A stretch of DNA of 64,000 nt from Phenylobacterium sp. (lineage in GTDB: Bacteria > Pseudomonadota > Alphaproteobacteria > Caulobacterales > Caulobacteraceae). The stretch spans positions 62,001-126,000 of the forward strand of contig NZ_SSMX01000004.1 of assembly GCF_004799515.1 (NCBI RefSeq), given 5' to 3'. The notes beneath the pieces are model-generated. The model ran no database searches, was not told where the DNA came from, and saw only the letters and a program-made list of their open reading frames with translations. Below, piece after piece: positions 15,650-23,941 of this stretch. The translations under genes and the position numbers were made by a program. Position 1 is the first letter of the stretch; each line of letters starts with the position of its first letter.

Positions 15650-16390
15650 ATGAAGCCATTGACCAAGCTGATGTCCGGCGTCGCCGTGACGATGTCCTTG
15701 ATGAGCGCCCAGGCGGCGCACGCCCTGACCGCGACGCTGTCGGCGCAGTATTTCGAACTCGCGGTCACCGACGTCGACACCGGCGCCTTCACCACGCCCA
15801 CCGGGATCGGAAACACGCTGGGGTTCGATGGCATGCCCACCGCCACCGGCGGCGTGAACGACATCAGTCACGGGGTCCTCACCTGGTGGGACCCGTCGCT
15901 CAACAGCGACGTGCATTCCACCGGCGGCGGCACGATCTCGCTGCCCTATTCCAGCAACATGTATGCGCCGAACAGCACCGGCTCGAACGACTCCGCCGTC
16001 TACGAAACAGCCATCTTCAAGGGGAACTTCAGTCTCGCCTCGGCGGGCACGGTGGACTTCGAGCTGGGCTCGGACGACGACTCCTTCATCTACGTGGATG
16101 GGACGCTGTTCGGCGACAATCCCGGCGTCCACGGCGTGACCAACGTCGATTTCACCTCGCCGATGCTGTCCGCCGGCTCCCACACCATCGAGGTGTTCTA
16201 TGCCGACCGCGACCACACCGGGGCCTTCCTGTCCTTGACCCTCGGAGCGGACTCGACGGGCGTGGTGATCGCGCCGCCGCCGGCCGGCGGGGTGCCGGAG
16301 CCCGCGACCTGGGCCCTGATGATCGTTGGCTTCGGCGGCGTGGGCGCGCTCCTGCGCTCGCGGCGGAGGCTTACGGCGGTCGCCGCCTGA
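15650..16390 (+). CDS. PEPxxWA-CTERM sorting-signal protein with fibro-slime/PA14-like domain
   Basis: 246 residues. An N-terminal signal peptide (MKPLTKLMSGVAVTMSLMSAQAAHA) is followed by a beta-rich extracellular domain with VDFELGSDDDSFIYVDGTLF and GVHGVTNVDF, resembling the fibro-slime/PA14 Ca/sugar-binding fold. The C-terminus carries the exosortase sorting signal: VPEPATWALMIVGFGGVG then an RSRRR basic tail. The signal is cleaved by an exosortase (XrtA-type) and the protein goes to the envelope or extracellular matrix. No exosortase is in this window. The ATG at 15650 gives the only sensible signal peptide. Confidence 0.85.
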   Translation: MKPLTKLMSGVAVTMSLMSAQAAHALTATLSAQYFELAVTDVDTGAFTTPTGIGNTLGFDGMPTATGGVNDISHGVLTWWDPSLNSDVHSTGGGTISLPYSSNMYAPNSTGSNDSAVYETAIFKGNFSLASAGTVDFELGSDDDSFIYVDGTLFGDNPGVHGVTNVDFTSPMLSAGSHTIEVFYADRDHTGAFLSLTLGADSTGVVIAPPPAGGVPEPATWALMIVGFGGVGALLRSRRRLTAVAA

Positions 16391-16418
16391 AGGGACGGCG
16401 CCGGAGGTAGACGCGGCG

Positions 16419-16434
16419 GCCGCCTTCGGGCGGC
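16419..16434. terminator. UUCG-loop hairpin between convergent genes
   Basis: GCCGCC-TTCG-GGCGGC is a perfect stem with the extra-stable UUCG tetraloop, ending at the stop of the - strand gene. It can stop the PEP-CTERM transcript. Confidence 0.5.
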
Positions 16435-16898
16435 TAGACCTTGATCGACTGCGTCGAGGTCGGTGACGAACCGGGCTCACCGCCGCCCGCCGGGTCAAGG
16501 GAAAAGCTCGTGTTGAAGTAGGCGGACACCAAGCCGTTGTCCCCGGTGAACTGCTGCTGATCGGAGTAGGAGGACGCGGCGACCTGGCCGTTCGGGCTGC
16601 CCGCCTGGGCCAGCGTCAGGAAGTTCTGCAGGGAGTCGGCGAAGGAGGCCTGGCCCATGTTGGCGACCATGTTCTCTTCGCTCTGGACCTGAGCCGGAGA
16701 GAACGGGTCCATCTGGCCGTTGGGCGATATCGTGCCGACCGCGATCAGCGAGCCGGACTGGGTGTTTCCCGAAAGCTGGTCGCCGCCGCCGTCGTCGACG
16801 GTGAAGCTGAAGTCGCCGCCGCTCTGATACTTGTTCAGCGCGGCGCTTCCGAGCGCCTGCAGCTGCGGCGACATGCCGGCCGACGATCCCACCTGCAT
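16434..16898 (-). CDS. hypothetical protein, Gly/Ser/Gln-rich
   Basis: 154 residues starting MQVGSSAGMSPQLQALG; a GGGGGAGAG Shine-Dalgarno stands 4-12 nt upstream, so the start is secure. No signal peptide, no transmembrane helix. The composition is low-complexity: Gln, Ser, Gly and Asn (GGGDQLSGNTQSGSL, QFTGDNGLVSAYFN). It looks like a repeat-poor secreted or surface protein without a classical signal. It sits between and opposite the two PEP-CTERM genes, which suggests shared regulation. I do not recognise the family. Confidence 0.55.
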   Translation of the reverse strand: MQVGSSAGMSPQLQALGSAALNKYQSGGDFSFTVDDGGGDQLSGNTQSGSLIAVGTISPNGQMDPFSPAQVQSEENMVANMGQASFADSLQNFLTLAQAGSPNGQVAASSYSDQQQFTGDNGLVSAYFNTSFSLDPAGGGEPGSSPTSTQSIKV

Positions 16899-17056
16899 AT
16901 GACTCTCCCCCACGATTCCGGGGTGGCGCTGCAAGAGCTGCGCCACCAAAAAAGCCAGCTGGGCCAAAGCCTTGGATTGTCCAGACGGCAGGATTTGCCG
17001 GACCCCCGCGGAAGACTTTGCCGGCGGCCCGACCCATGGCTCAGCTTCGCATGAGA

Positions 17057-17091
17057 CGCACGTTCCTCGCATCCTCCGCACGTTCCTCGCA
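17057..17091. repeat. 15-bp direct repeat, period 20
   Basis: CGCACGTTCCTCGCA occurs at 17057-17071 and 17077-17091 in the divergent gap between the hypothetical gene and the second PEP-CTERM gene. Two copies one helical-turn pair apart look like tandem binding sites for one regulator; the alternative is a simple duplication. Confidence 0.45.
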
Positions 17092-17185
17092 GCCTGGGTG
17101 CAAGCGTTTGCGGCTGTTCCACAATCAGCGCTCCTTCCCGGCCACACCGGGTCCCCAGGGGGCTCGAGACCTGGGAGCCACCGGA

Positions 17186-17998
17186 ATGCGCGTTACCTCC
17201 GCCACCCTTCTTCTCGCCGCGGCCTCTGCGTCGGCCGCGGCGCTCGTCGCTCAGCCCGCGGCCGCTACGACCGCGATCAGTGGCGACCTCAACATCGTCG
17301 CCAACGCCTACACCCACAGCGGCCCGACTGTGACCAGCATGGACAGCCAGAGCTGGACGAGCCTGCCGGCGACCCTCAACGTCGCCGCCAACGCCGTGGC
17401 CAACGCCGGCATTTACGAAGACCACAACGAGCGGGTGTCGGCCTTCGGGACCGCCCAGGCGACCTGGGCGTCGGCCAATTCGGGGGCGGTGAACTTCACC
17501 AACTACGGCTGGAACTTCAACGTGAAGGACGACGCACCGCTCAGCAGCGGGGCCGACGTCGACTACAACCGTCCGGGCAGCGGCTCCGACTGGACCTACG
17601 CCTTCCAGGCCACCGCCAACGGCGTGTTCCAGATGACCTATAACGTCACCGCGACGGGAACGACGGAAGGCCTGTTCGGCTGGGCTATCGACTTCAACGG
17701 CGTCTCCGTCGGTCCGGACCTCACCACCTCGCAGTTCGCCGGCGACCCGACGACCTCCGGCGTGGTGACCGAGACCCTGACGAAGGGCCAATTCTACTAC
17801 GTCGCCCTCGACGGCAATCCCAACATCGAGGGCTGCTGTTCCCGAGAATTCTCAGGCTCGATGGACGGGGCTTTCGACTGGCAGATCACCAGCGGCGGTG
17901 TGCCGGAGCCGGCGAGCTGGGCCCTGATGATCGTGGGTTTCGGCGGCCTGGGCGCGGTCCTGCGCGCGCGCAGGACTCTGGCGGCGGTCGCGGCCTGA
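17186..17998 (+). CDS. PEPxxWA-CTERM sorting-signal protein
   Basis: 270 residues. A signal peptide MRVTSATLLLAAASASAAALVAQPAAA starts at the ATG at 17186 (GGGAGCC just before). The mature domain is beta-rich with Asn/Thr-rich strands (NVAANAVANAGIYEDHNERVSA), a double Cys in EGCCSREFSG, and no known fold that I can name. The C-terminus is VPEPASWALMIVGFGGLG plus RARR, an exosortase signal nearly identical to that of the gene at 15650. The two proteins share only this tail. Probably extracellular matrix or envelope related. Confidence 0.82.
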   Translation: MRVTSATLLLAAASASAAALVAQPAAATTAISGDLNIVANAYTHSGPTVTSMDSQSWTSLPATLNVAANAVANAGIYEDHNERVSAFGTAQATWASANSGAVNFTNYGWNFNVKDDAPLSSGADVDYNRPGSGSDWTYAFQATANGVFQMTYNVTATGTTEGLFGWAIDFNGVSVGPDLTTSQFAGDPTTSGVVTETLTKGQFYYVALDGNPNIEGCCSREFSGSMDGAFDWQITSGGVPEPASWALMIVGFGGLGAVLRARRTLAAVAA

Positions 17999-18011
17999 GG
18001 GGACGGTCCGC

Positions 18012-18707
18012 CTAGCTCTCCCCGCGCACCCCGCTGTTCCGGCTGAAATGCGCCAGGGTCCGCAGCTTCGCCAGCCGCGCCGAGTCCTCGTGGAAGCCGT
18101 TCGGCGCCACGAAGGCGTGGCCGGCCTCGTACATGTAGACGGGCAGCTCCGGGTGCGCCGCGCGGATCGCCTCGACCGCGTCCGGCGGGATCAGTTCGTC
18201 CGTCTTGCCCAGGTGTAGGATGGTCGGGACCGCGGGCGCGGGCTGCAGGTGGTCGACGATCTGGCCGCCGTAGAAGGACGCCACCGCCGCGATCCCGTGG
18301 CAGCGCTGGGCCGCCAGCCAGGCCGTCGTGCCGCCGAAGCAGAAGCCCATGACGAACACCGGCCCCTCCAGCGCGTCGATGGCCGCCTGAACCGCATCCA
18401 GCACATCGGCGCCCCAGTGCGTCGCCTCGGCGAAGCCCATCTGCCGCGCCATCAGCGCCGGTTCGGAATTGGCGTCGGCGAACCCGCGCTGGAAGCGACC
18501 GAACAGGCTGGGGACCAGGACCTCGTAACCGATGTCCGCATAGTCGCCGGCCAGTTCGCGCAGGTGCGGCGTCACCCCCCAGATGGCGTGCAGGACGACC
18601 AGCCCGCCGCGCCGCGCCTCGCGCGCCGGCTCGTGGAAGGCCTCGTACGCGAAGCGGTCCCCATCCCCTTCAAGGGGCGCGCTCGTCAGGCGAAGGATCT
18701 CGCCCAC
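18012..18707 (-). CDS. dienelactone hydrolase family protein (copy B)
   Basis: 231 residues of alpha/beta-hydrolase fold. The nucleophile elbow is GFCFGG, with Cys in place of Ser as in dienelactone hydrolases; the acid lies in KTDELIP and the His in EAGHAFV. The enzymes hydrolyse cyclic ester lactones such as those from aromatic ring cleavage, but the family is broad. It begins with GTG at 18707, 7 nt after the stop of its paralogue. Sequence identity with copy A is moderate, so the duplication is old. No aromatic pathway genes are next to it. Confidence 0.85.
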   Translation of the reverse strand: MGEILRLTSAPLEGDGDRFAYEAFHEPAREARRGGLVVLHAIWGVTPHLRELAGDYADIGYEVLVPSLFGRFQRGFADANSEPALMARQMGFAEATHWGADVLDAVQAAIDALEGPVFVMGFCFGGTTAWLAAQRCHGIAAVASFYGGQIVDHLQPAPAVPTILHLGKTDELIPPDAVEAIRAAHPELPVYMYEAGHAFVAPNGFHEDSARLAKLRTLAHFSRNSGVRGES

Positions 18708-18714
18708 CTGCGGC

Positions 18715-19386
18715 TCAAGCCTTGTCGAACAGCTCGAGGGTCCGGTGGCGCGCCAGGTCGGCGGCCTCGGCGTTGTAGCGCTCGGGGCTCTCGTTGTTGA
18801 AGCCGTGGCCGGCGCCCTCGTAGATATAGACCGGGACCTTCGGATGGTGCTGCGCCACTGCGGCGGCGACCTCGTCGGCGGGGATGTGGCCGTCGGTGCG
18901 GCCCAGGTGGACGATGGCCGGGCACTTCAGCGGCAGCGCCGCATTGGCCTGCACCATGCTGCCGTAATAGCTCGACGCCGCCGCCAGGCCCTCCACCTTG
19001 GCGGCCGCCAGCCAGGCCAGCGATCCGCCGTAGCAATAGCCCACCACGCAGACCTTCGAGCCCCGCGTGCGCAGGAAGGCCGCGCAGGCGGCGATGTCGC
19101 CCAGGGCCTGCTCCATCGGCGTGGCCATCAGGTGGGCGACGCCGGCCTTCATGCCCGCCTCGTCGTGAAGGGCGATGAAGCCCGGATCGCGGCGGTCGAA
19201 CATCGAGGGCGCGATGGCCTCATAGCCCATCTTGGCCCAGCGATCGACGTCGGCGCGGACGTGCTGGTCGATGCCGAAGATCTCCTGGATCACGATCACC
19301 CCGCCCTTGCGCGGCGTGAACGACGGCTCGTGATAGGCTGAGAACTCGAAGCCATCCGCGCCCGCGATCTTGATCGTCTCGGCCAC
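18715..19386 (-). CDS. dienelactone hydrolase family protein (copy A)
   Basis: 223 residues from the GTG at 19386, which has GGGGAG at 7-nt spacing; the TTG at 19392 is too close to that site. The Cys nucleophile is in GYCYGGSLAW, the acid in GRTDGHIP and the His in EGAGHGFNNE, so the triad is complete. It also keeps EIFGIDQHVRADVDRWAKMGYEAIAP, the typical N-terminal half of carboxymethylenebutenolidase-like proteins. First gene of a two-gene unit with copy B. Its promoter should lie in the AT-rich stretch 19440-19500. Confidence 0.87.
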   Translation of the reverse strand: MAETIKIAGADGFEFSAYHEPSFTPRKGGVIVIQEIFGIDQHVRADVDRWAKMGYEAIAPSMFDRRDPGFIALHDEAGMKAGVAHLMATPMEQALGDIAACAAFLRTRGSKVCVVGYCYGGSLAWLAAAKVEGLAAASSYYGSMVQANAALPLKCPAIVHLGRTDGHIPADEVAAAVAQHHPKVPVYIYEGAGHGFNNESPERYNAEAADLARHRTLELFDKA

Positions 19387-19495
19387 CTGCAATCTCCCCT
19401 GGTAAGCTGCCGGCGCTGGCGTTCGCCCAGCGCCGGCCGGTTGTCAATATGCGGGAGACATACAACCTATAAGTGCCGATTCGACCATCTGATAG

Positions 19496-19642
19496 TTGTG
19501 CAAAAGCGGTGCTGCGTCAGGTCCTTCAGGCCGCCTGGTGCGCAACCTTGGCCCCGACCAGCTGCCGGGCGGTGAGTGGCTGTTGCAGTCGCCCCTGGCC
19601 CGCTCGCTGGCGCGCAGCCTGACGCCCCGCATCCGGGTCTAG
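19496..19642 (+). pseudogene. possible gene remnant
   Basis: A frame closed by TAG at both ends encodes about 48 residues including GRLVRNLGPDQLPGGEWLLQ and ending SLARSLTPRIRV. The codon positions are GC3-rich and the peptide reads like the tail of a real protein, but there is no start, no Shine-Dalgarno and no upstream half. It may be the 3' relic of a deleted gene. The opposite strand frame is no better. Confidence 0.3.
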
Positions 19643-19651
19643 CGGGCGCGC

Positions 19652-20749
19652 CTAGACGTTGAAGCGGAAGTTCATCACGTCGCCGTCGCGGACGACGTAC
19701 TCCTTGCCTTCCTGGCGCAGCTTGCCAGCGTCGCGGGCGCCCGCCTCGCCCTTCAGGCGGACGTAGTCGTCATAGGCGATCGTCTCGGCACGGATGAAAC
19801 CCTTCTCGAAGTCGGTGTGGATGACTCCAGCGGCCTGCGGGGCGGTGTCGCCCTTGTGGATCGTCCAGGCCCGCGCCTCCTTCGGCCCGGCGGTGAAATA
19901 GGTCTGCAGGCCCAAGAGGTGATAGGCCTCGCGGATCAGTTTGTTCAGGCCGGGTTCGGCGAGGCCCAGGGTCTCCAGGAACTCCTGCCGCTCGCCGGCG
20001 TCGAGCATGGCGATCTCGCTCTCGATCTGGGCGGAGATCGCCACCGTGTCGGCGCCGTCGCGCTTGGCCCGCTCGGCCACGGCGCGGGACATGTCGTTGC
20101 CCTCCGCCGCCGAGGCCTCGTCGACATTGGCCACATAGAGCGCGGGCTTGGAGGTCAGCAGCTGCAGCATCCGCCAGGCCTTCTCGTCCTCCGCGGCGAC
20201 GACAGCCTTGCGGGCCGGGCGGCCCTCCTTCAGCTCGGCCAGCGCCAGGTTGACCAGCTTGAGCGTCAGCGCGCTCTCCTTATCGCCGGCCTTGGCGCGC
20301 TTCTCCAGGTTGACCACCCGCTTTTCCAGGCTTTCGAGGTCGGCCAGCATCAGCTCGATCTCGATGGTCTCCAGGTCGGCGATCGGGTCGACCTTGCCTT
20401 CCACGTGGGTGATGTCGTCGTCCTCGAAGCAGCGGGCGACGAAGGCCACCGCGTCGCAGTCGCGGATGTTGGCCAGGAACTGGTTGCCAAGGCCCTCGCC
20501 CTTCGAGGCGCCGCGCACCAGGCCGGCCACGTCCACGAAGTTGATCCGCGCCGGGATGATCTCCTTGGAGCCGGCGATCTCCGCCAGCTTATCCAGACGC
20601 GGCTCCGGCACGGCCACGTCGCCGGTGTTCGGCTCGATGGTGCAGAACGGATAGTTCGCGGCCTGGGCCGACGCAGTCTGGGTCAGCGCGTTGAACAGGG
20701 TCGACTTGCCCACGTTGGGCAGGCCGACGATGGCGACTTTCAGGGCCAT
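19652..20749 (-). CDS. ychF: redox-regulated ATPase YchF (Obg family)
   Basis: 365 residues. YchF binds ribosomes and hydrolyses ATP. G1 is GLPNVGKST, G3 is VDVAGLVRGASKGEG, and the NKxD position reads NVDE, the change that makes YchF prefer ATP. The central coiled-coil (DLESLEKRVVNLEKRAK) and C-terminal TGS domain (AWTIHKGDTAPQAAGVIHTDF...) are present. Cytosolic. Monocistronic by spacing, with the next gene on this strand far downstream. Its start lies about 140 nt from the divergent hydrolase gene. Confidence 0.95.
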   Translation of the reverse strand: MALKVAIVGLPNVGKSTLFNALTQTASAQAANYPFCTIEPNTGDVAVPEPRLDKLAEIAGSKEIIPARINFVDVAGLVRGASKGEGLGNQFLANIRDCDAVAFVARCFEDDDITHVEGKVDPIADLETIEIELMLADLESLEKRVVNLEKRAKAGDKESALTLKLVNLALAELKEGRPARKAVVAAEDEKAWRMLQLLTSKPALYVANVDEASAAEGNDMSRAVAERAKRDGADTVAISAQIESEIAMLDAGERQEFLETLGLAEPGLNKLIREAYHLLGLQTYFTAGPKEARAWTIHKGDTAPQAAGVIHTDFEKGFIRAETIAYDDYVRLKGEAGARDAGKLRQEGKEYVVRDGDVMNFRFNV

Positions 20750-20892
20750 GGCGTCTTTCGGAGGTCGTTCGGATCGAAGAGGCGGACGGTCGGGCGACCT
20801 AGCACAGCGCGCGGGTCGGGCCTAGGCTCGTGGGCAAGAGCCGCGTCGGCGATCCGCCGCGCGCCAGGCTCAAAGAAACGGGCGGGGACGAC

Positions 20893-22389
20893 ATGAGCAA
20901 GGGATGGAAGGCGGCCGTCGCGGCTGTGCTGGCGGGCTTGAGCCTGGGGCTGGCGCAGCCCGCGCTGGCCGCGGCGGCGCAACCGCAGACGAAGCTGATC
21001 ACCGGCCCGGGCTCGCCCTTCCTGGGGCTGGGCGCCTTCGACCTGAAGGCGCTGGGCTATGTGGTCGAGGAGTACATCGTCTCCGGGACCGCGACGTCCT
21101 ACAAGCTGACCGGCGAGCCCACCGCCGACGGCGCCTGGACCGCCAGGCCTGCCGACACCGCGCCCTACGCCACCCGCATCGTGGTGGTCCGCCCGGCGGA
21201 TCCGAAAAGGTTCAGCGGCACGGTCGCGGTCGAATGGCTGAACGTCACCGGCGGCCTCGATGCCGGCCCGGACTGGACCTACAGCCACCGCGAGATGCTG
21301 CGCGCCGGCATGGCCTACGTCGGCGTCTCGGCCCAGAAGGTGGGCGTCGAGGGCGGCCAGGGCATCGCCGGGCCCGGCATGCCGCTGAAGAAGGTCAACC
21401 CGACGCGCTATGGCGGGCTCGTCCACCCCGGCGACAACTTCTCCTTCGACATCTTCTCCCAGGCCGGCCAGGCGGTGAAGACCGGCCAGGTGATGGGCCC
21501 GCTGAAGCCGCTGCACGTGCTCGCCACCGGCGAATCCCAGTCGGCGGTGTTCATGACCACCTACGTCGACGCCATCGACCCCATCGCCCGCGTCTACGAC
21601 GGCTTCTACATCCACTCCCGTTTCGGAGGCGCGCCGCCGCCGGAGACCGCCTCCATGCGGACGGGGCCGAACACCCGCGGGGCGCAGGGCGTCAAGATGC
21701 GGCCCGACCTGCGCGTGCCGGTCATGACGCTGATCTCCGAGACCGACCTGATCGGCTCGGGCCTATCGGGCTTCTGGGCGGCCCAACAGCCGGACAACGA
21801 CAAGCTCCGCATCTGGGAGATGCCGGGGACGTCCCACGTGGACAACTACATGTTCTTCGTCGGCAACTACGACGACGGCTCCGCGCCCATCGCCAAGCTC
21901 GCCGAGGCCTGGAAGCCGAACGACGCCCTGTTCGGCGCCAAGATGGCCCACCCGATCAATTCCGGGCCGCAGCACCACTATGTGGCCATGGCCGCGCTCG
22001 CGGGGCTCGACCGCTGGGTGCGCACCGGCCGCGCCCCGCCCAAGGCCCCGCGCCTGGAGCTCGCCATGTCCGACACCGCCGGCCAGGCGCCCAAGCTGGT
22101 GTTGGACGAGGAGGGCGAGGCCAAGGGCGGCATCCGCACCCCCTGGGTGGACGCCCCCACCGCCAAGCTCTCCGGCGCCGGCAACTCGGGCGGCCCGTAC
22201 GGCTTCCTGGTCGGCTCGACGATACCGTTCGACGCGCCAACGCTGGCCAGGCTCTATCCGGGCGGCAAGGCCGACTATCTGAAGAGGTTCGACGCCTCGC
22301 TGTCGAACGCCGTGAAGGGCGGCTTCATCCTGCCCGCCGACCAGGCGGAGATCCGCGCCCTCGCCGCGGCGGGCTGGCCGGGGGCCTGA
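20893..22389 (+). CDS. secreted alpha/beta hydrolase domain protein
   Basis: 498 residues. The signal peptide (MSKGWKAAVAAVLAGLSLGLAQPALA) starts at ATG 20893, preceded by GGGGACG; upstream codons in frame do not look like protein. The enzyme part has the nucleophile elbow ATGESQSA, SETDLIG with the acid, and a late His in QHHYV, matching the alpha/beta-hydrolase-domain family of long bacterial secreted esterases (PF20091-like, from memory). Probably periplasmic. Natural substrate unknown. It is monocistronic and convergent with the CGNR regulator. Confidence 0.78.
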   Translation: MSKGWKAAVAAVLAGLSLGLAQPALAAAAQPQTKLITGPGSPFLGLGAFDLKALGYVVEEYIVSGTATSYKLTGEPTADGAWTARPADTAPYATRIVVVRPADPKRFSGTVAVEWLNVTGGLDAGPDWTYSHREMLRAGMAYVGVSAQKVGVEGGQGIAGPGMPLKKVNPTRYGGLVHPGDNFSFDIFSQAGQAVKTGQVMGPLKPLHVLATGESQSAVFMTTYVDAIDPIARVYDGFYIHSRFGGAPPPETASMRTGPNTRGAQGVKMRPDLRVPVMTLISETDLIGSGLSGFWAAQQPDNDKLRIWEMPGTSHVDNYMFFVGNYDDGSAPIAKLAEAWKPNDALFGAKMAHPINSGPQHHYVAMAALAGLDRWVRTGRAPPKAPRLELAMSDTAGQAPKLVLDEEGEAKGGIRTPWVDAPTAKLSGAGNSGGPYGFLVGSTIPFDAPTLARLYPGGKADYLKRFDASLSNAVKGGFILPADQAEIRALAAAGWPGA

Positions 22390-22419
22390 GGCGCGGGCGG
22401 GCTGGGCTATCGCGGCCGC

Positions 22420-23049
22420 CTAGCCCGCCGCCTTGCGGCTGCGGTGGGCCGCGACCTTGGCGCGGTTGCCGCACACGCCCATGCTGCACCAGCGCCGCGC
22501 GCGGCCGCGCGTGTGGTCGGCGAAGATCAGCGTGCAGTTGTGGCCCTCGCACGCCTTCACCTGGGCGAAGTCCTCCTCGACCACCACCCGGGCCATCGCC
22601 TCGCCGATCGGCAGCAGCAGGGCCTCCGGCGACCGCCAGCGGCGGGTCGTCTCGAAGACGAGGTGGCCATCGTCGTGATCATGGCCGTGGCCGTGCAGCA
22701 CGAGCCGGCCGTAGGCCTCGTCGCGCGCCAGCAACCGGTTGAGCGGGCCGAGCTCGGCCAGCGCCTGCGCCCCAAGCGGACGGCCCATGTGGCCGCGCAC
22801 GAAGCCCCGGAACCATTCGCGCAGGTCGCGCGCCTGGTCGGCCACGCGGTCCAGCTCGCCGGGCAGCGCCCGCGGAACGATCTCGTCCAGCGCCTCGACC
22901 GGCGCAAGACTGGCCTGCTTCAGCCAGTCCACGAGGCCGCGGCCATCATCGATCCAGTCGACGGGCGTGTCGACCGGCGTGGCGATCGAGTTCAGGAAAT
23001 CGAGGCCCCGCGTGTCGGCGATGAACATGGCGGGCGGGTTCGATGGCAC
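22420..23049 (-). CDS. CGNR zinc-finger regulator (ABATE domain)
   Basis: 209 residues. The N-terminal 130 form the ABATE ligand-sensing domain (FLNSIATPVDTPVDWIDDGRGLVDWL) and the C-terminus the CGNR zinc finger: Cys in ACEGHNC, then RRWCSMGVCGNRAKVAAH, with CxxxxC...C...C spacing and the CGNR tetrad. These proteins are putative stress or ligand-dependent regulators. The GTG at 23049 follows a GGAG at usable distance. It is divergent from the hydrolase operon at 23192, so it is the likely regulator of that operon through the repeats in 23084-23133. Confidence 0.82.
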   Translation of the reverse strand: MPSNPPAMFIADTRGLDFLNSIATPVDTPVDWIDDGRGLVDWLKQASLAPVEALDEIVPRALPGELDRVADQARDLREWFRGFVRGHMGRPLGAQALAELGPLNRLLARDEAYGRLVLHGHGHDHDDGHLVFETTRRWRSPEALLLPIGEAMARVVVEEDFAQVKACEGHNCTLIFADHTRGRARRWCSMGVCGNRAKVAAHRSRKAAG

Positions 23050-23083
23050 AGCGGTTCGCTCCAGGCAGCTTCACAATCATCAA

Positions 23084-23133
23084 GTAACCCCTAAAATGCC
23101 AGTTGACAAGTTACACACCGAGGCGTAACCCCT
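23084..23133. promoter_or_regulatory. repeat motifs and possible promoter between the CGNR and hydrolase genes
   Basis: GTAACCCCT occurs twice (23084-23092, 23125-23133), and GTAAC at 23084 is inverted as GTTAC at 23110. A TTGACA box (23103-23108) lies between the copies with a weak -10 candidate about 17 nt further on. The site would suit the CGNR regulator, but this is inferred. Confidence 0.4.
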
Positions 23134-23191
23134 CCGGACAACGCAGACAGGTTTCCGAAAAGACGAAACCCGGACGACGGAGGACCGCGAT

Positions 23192-23875
23192 ATGGACACC
23201 GAACCTCTCACAGTCGTGCTCGCCCACGGGGCCTGGGCCGATGGCTCGAGCTGGGCGCGGGTGATCGAGCGGCTGCGCGAGAAGGGCCAACGGGCCGTCG
23301 CCGCGCCCCTGCCCCTGACCACCTTCGCCGACGACGTCGCCGCGCTCGACCGCACGGTCGCGCGGGCCGCGGGTCCGGTCGTTCTGGTGGGCCACGCCTA
23401 TGCCGGCGCCGTCGTCGGCGCGAGCCGCTCGGAGCGCATCAAGGCGCTGGTCTATGTAGCGGCCCTGGCGCCCGACGAGGGTGAGACGGTCGCCGACGTC
23501 TTCTACCGCGGCGCGCCGCATCCCCTGGCGCCGAAGCTGGCGCCCGACGCCGACGGCCTGATCTGGCTCCCCGAAGAGGCGTTCGCGGGCGCCTTCGCCC
23601 CGCAGGCCTCGGAGAGCGACCAAGCCGTCTTCGCCGCCGTGCAGCGGCCGGTCTCGCCTGCCTGCATCACGGTTCCGATCGGCCGGCCGCGCTGGCGGGA
23701 CACGCCGAGCTGGTTCCTGGTGGCCGAGGAGGACCGGATGATCCTCGCGGCGAACCAGAGGTTCATGGCCGAGCGCATGGGCGCGCGGACTGTCGCCCAT
23801 CCCGTCGACCACACCCCGCTGGCGGCGCATCCCGACCTGGTGGCGCAGGTGATCCTCGACGCCGTCCACGCCTGA
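23192..23875 (+). CDS. alpha/beta-hydrolase-fold protein lacking the nucleophile Ser
   Basis: 227 residues. The fold is clear: HGAWADGSSW oxyanion loop, late acid in AEEDRM and His in VDHTPL. The nucleophile elbow, however, reads GHAYAG (residues 67-72; codons GGC CAC GCC TAT GCC GGC), where the family has GHSYGG. Without Ser69 the usual esterase mechanism cannot work. It may be a binding, regulatory or decarboxylating variant, or an inactive copy. First gene of a likely three-gene unit with the hydrolase at 23942 and the SDR at 24818, controlled by the divergent CGNR gene. Confidence 0.75.
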   Translation: MDTEPLTVVLAHGAWADGSSWARVIERLREKGQRAVAAPLPLTTFADDVAALDRTVARAAGPVVLVGHAYAGAVVGASRSERIKALVYVAALAPDEGETVADVFYRGAPHPLAPKLAPDADGLIWLPEEAFAGAFAPQASESDQAVFAAVQRPVSPACITVPIGRPRWRDTPSWFLVAEEDRMILAANQRFMAERMGARTVAHPVDHTPLAAHPDLVAQVILDAVHA

Positions 23876-23941
23876 CCGCCCGACACCCTACAGTACAGCT
23901 TATTCCGGTTACGACCGGTCCACCCTCAAAGGAGAAACATC

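Noticed and set aside
19444..19632. A 62-codon frame on the - strand
   Set aside because: No Shine-Dalgarno, and the product is Arg/Pro-rich without a domain. The + strand fragment is the better candidate, and even that is weak.
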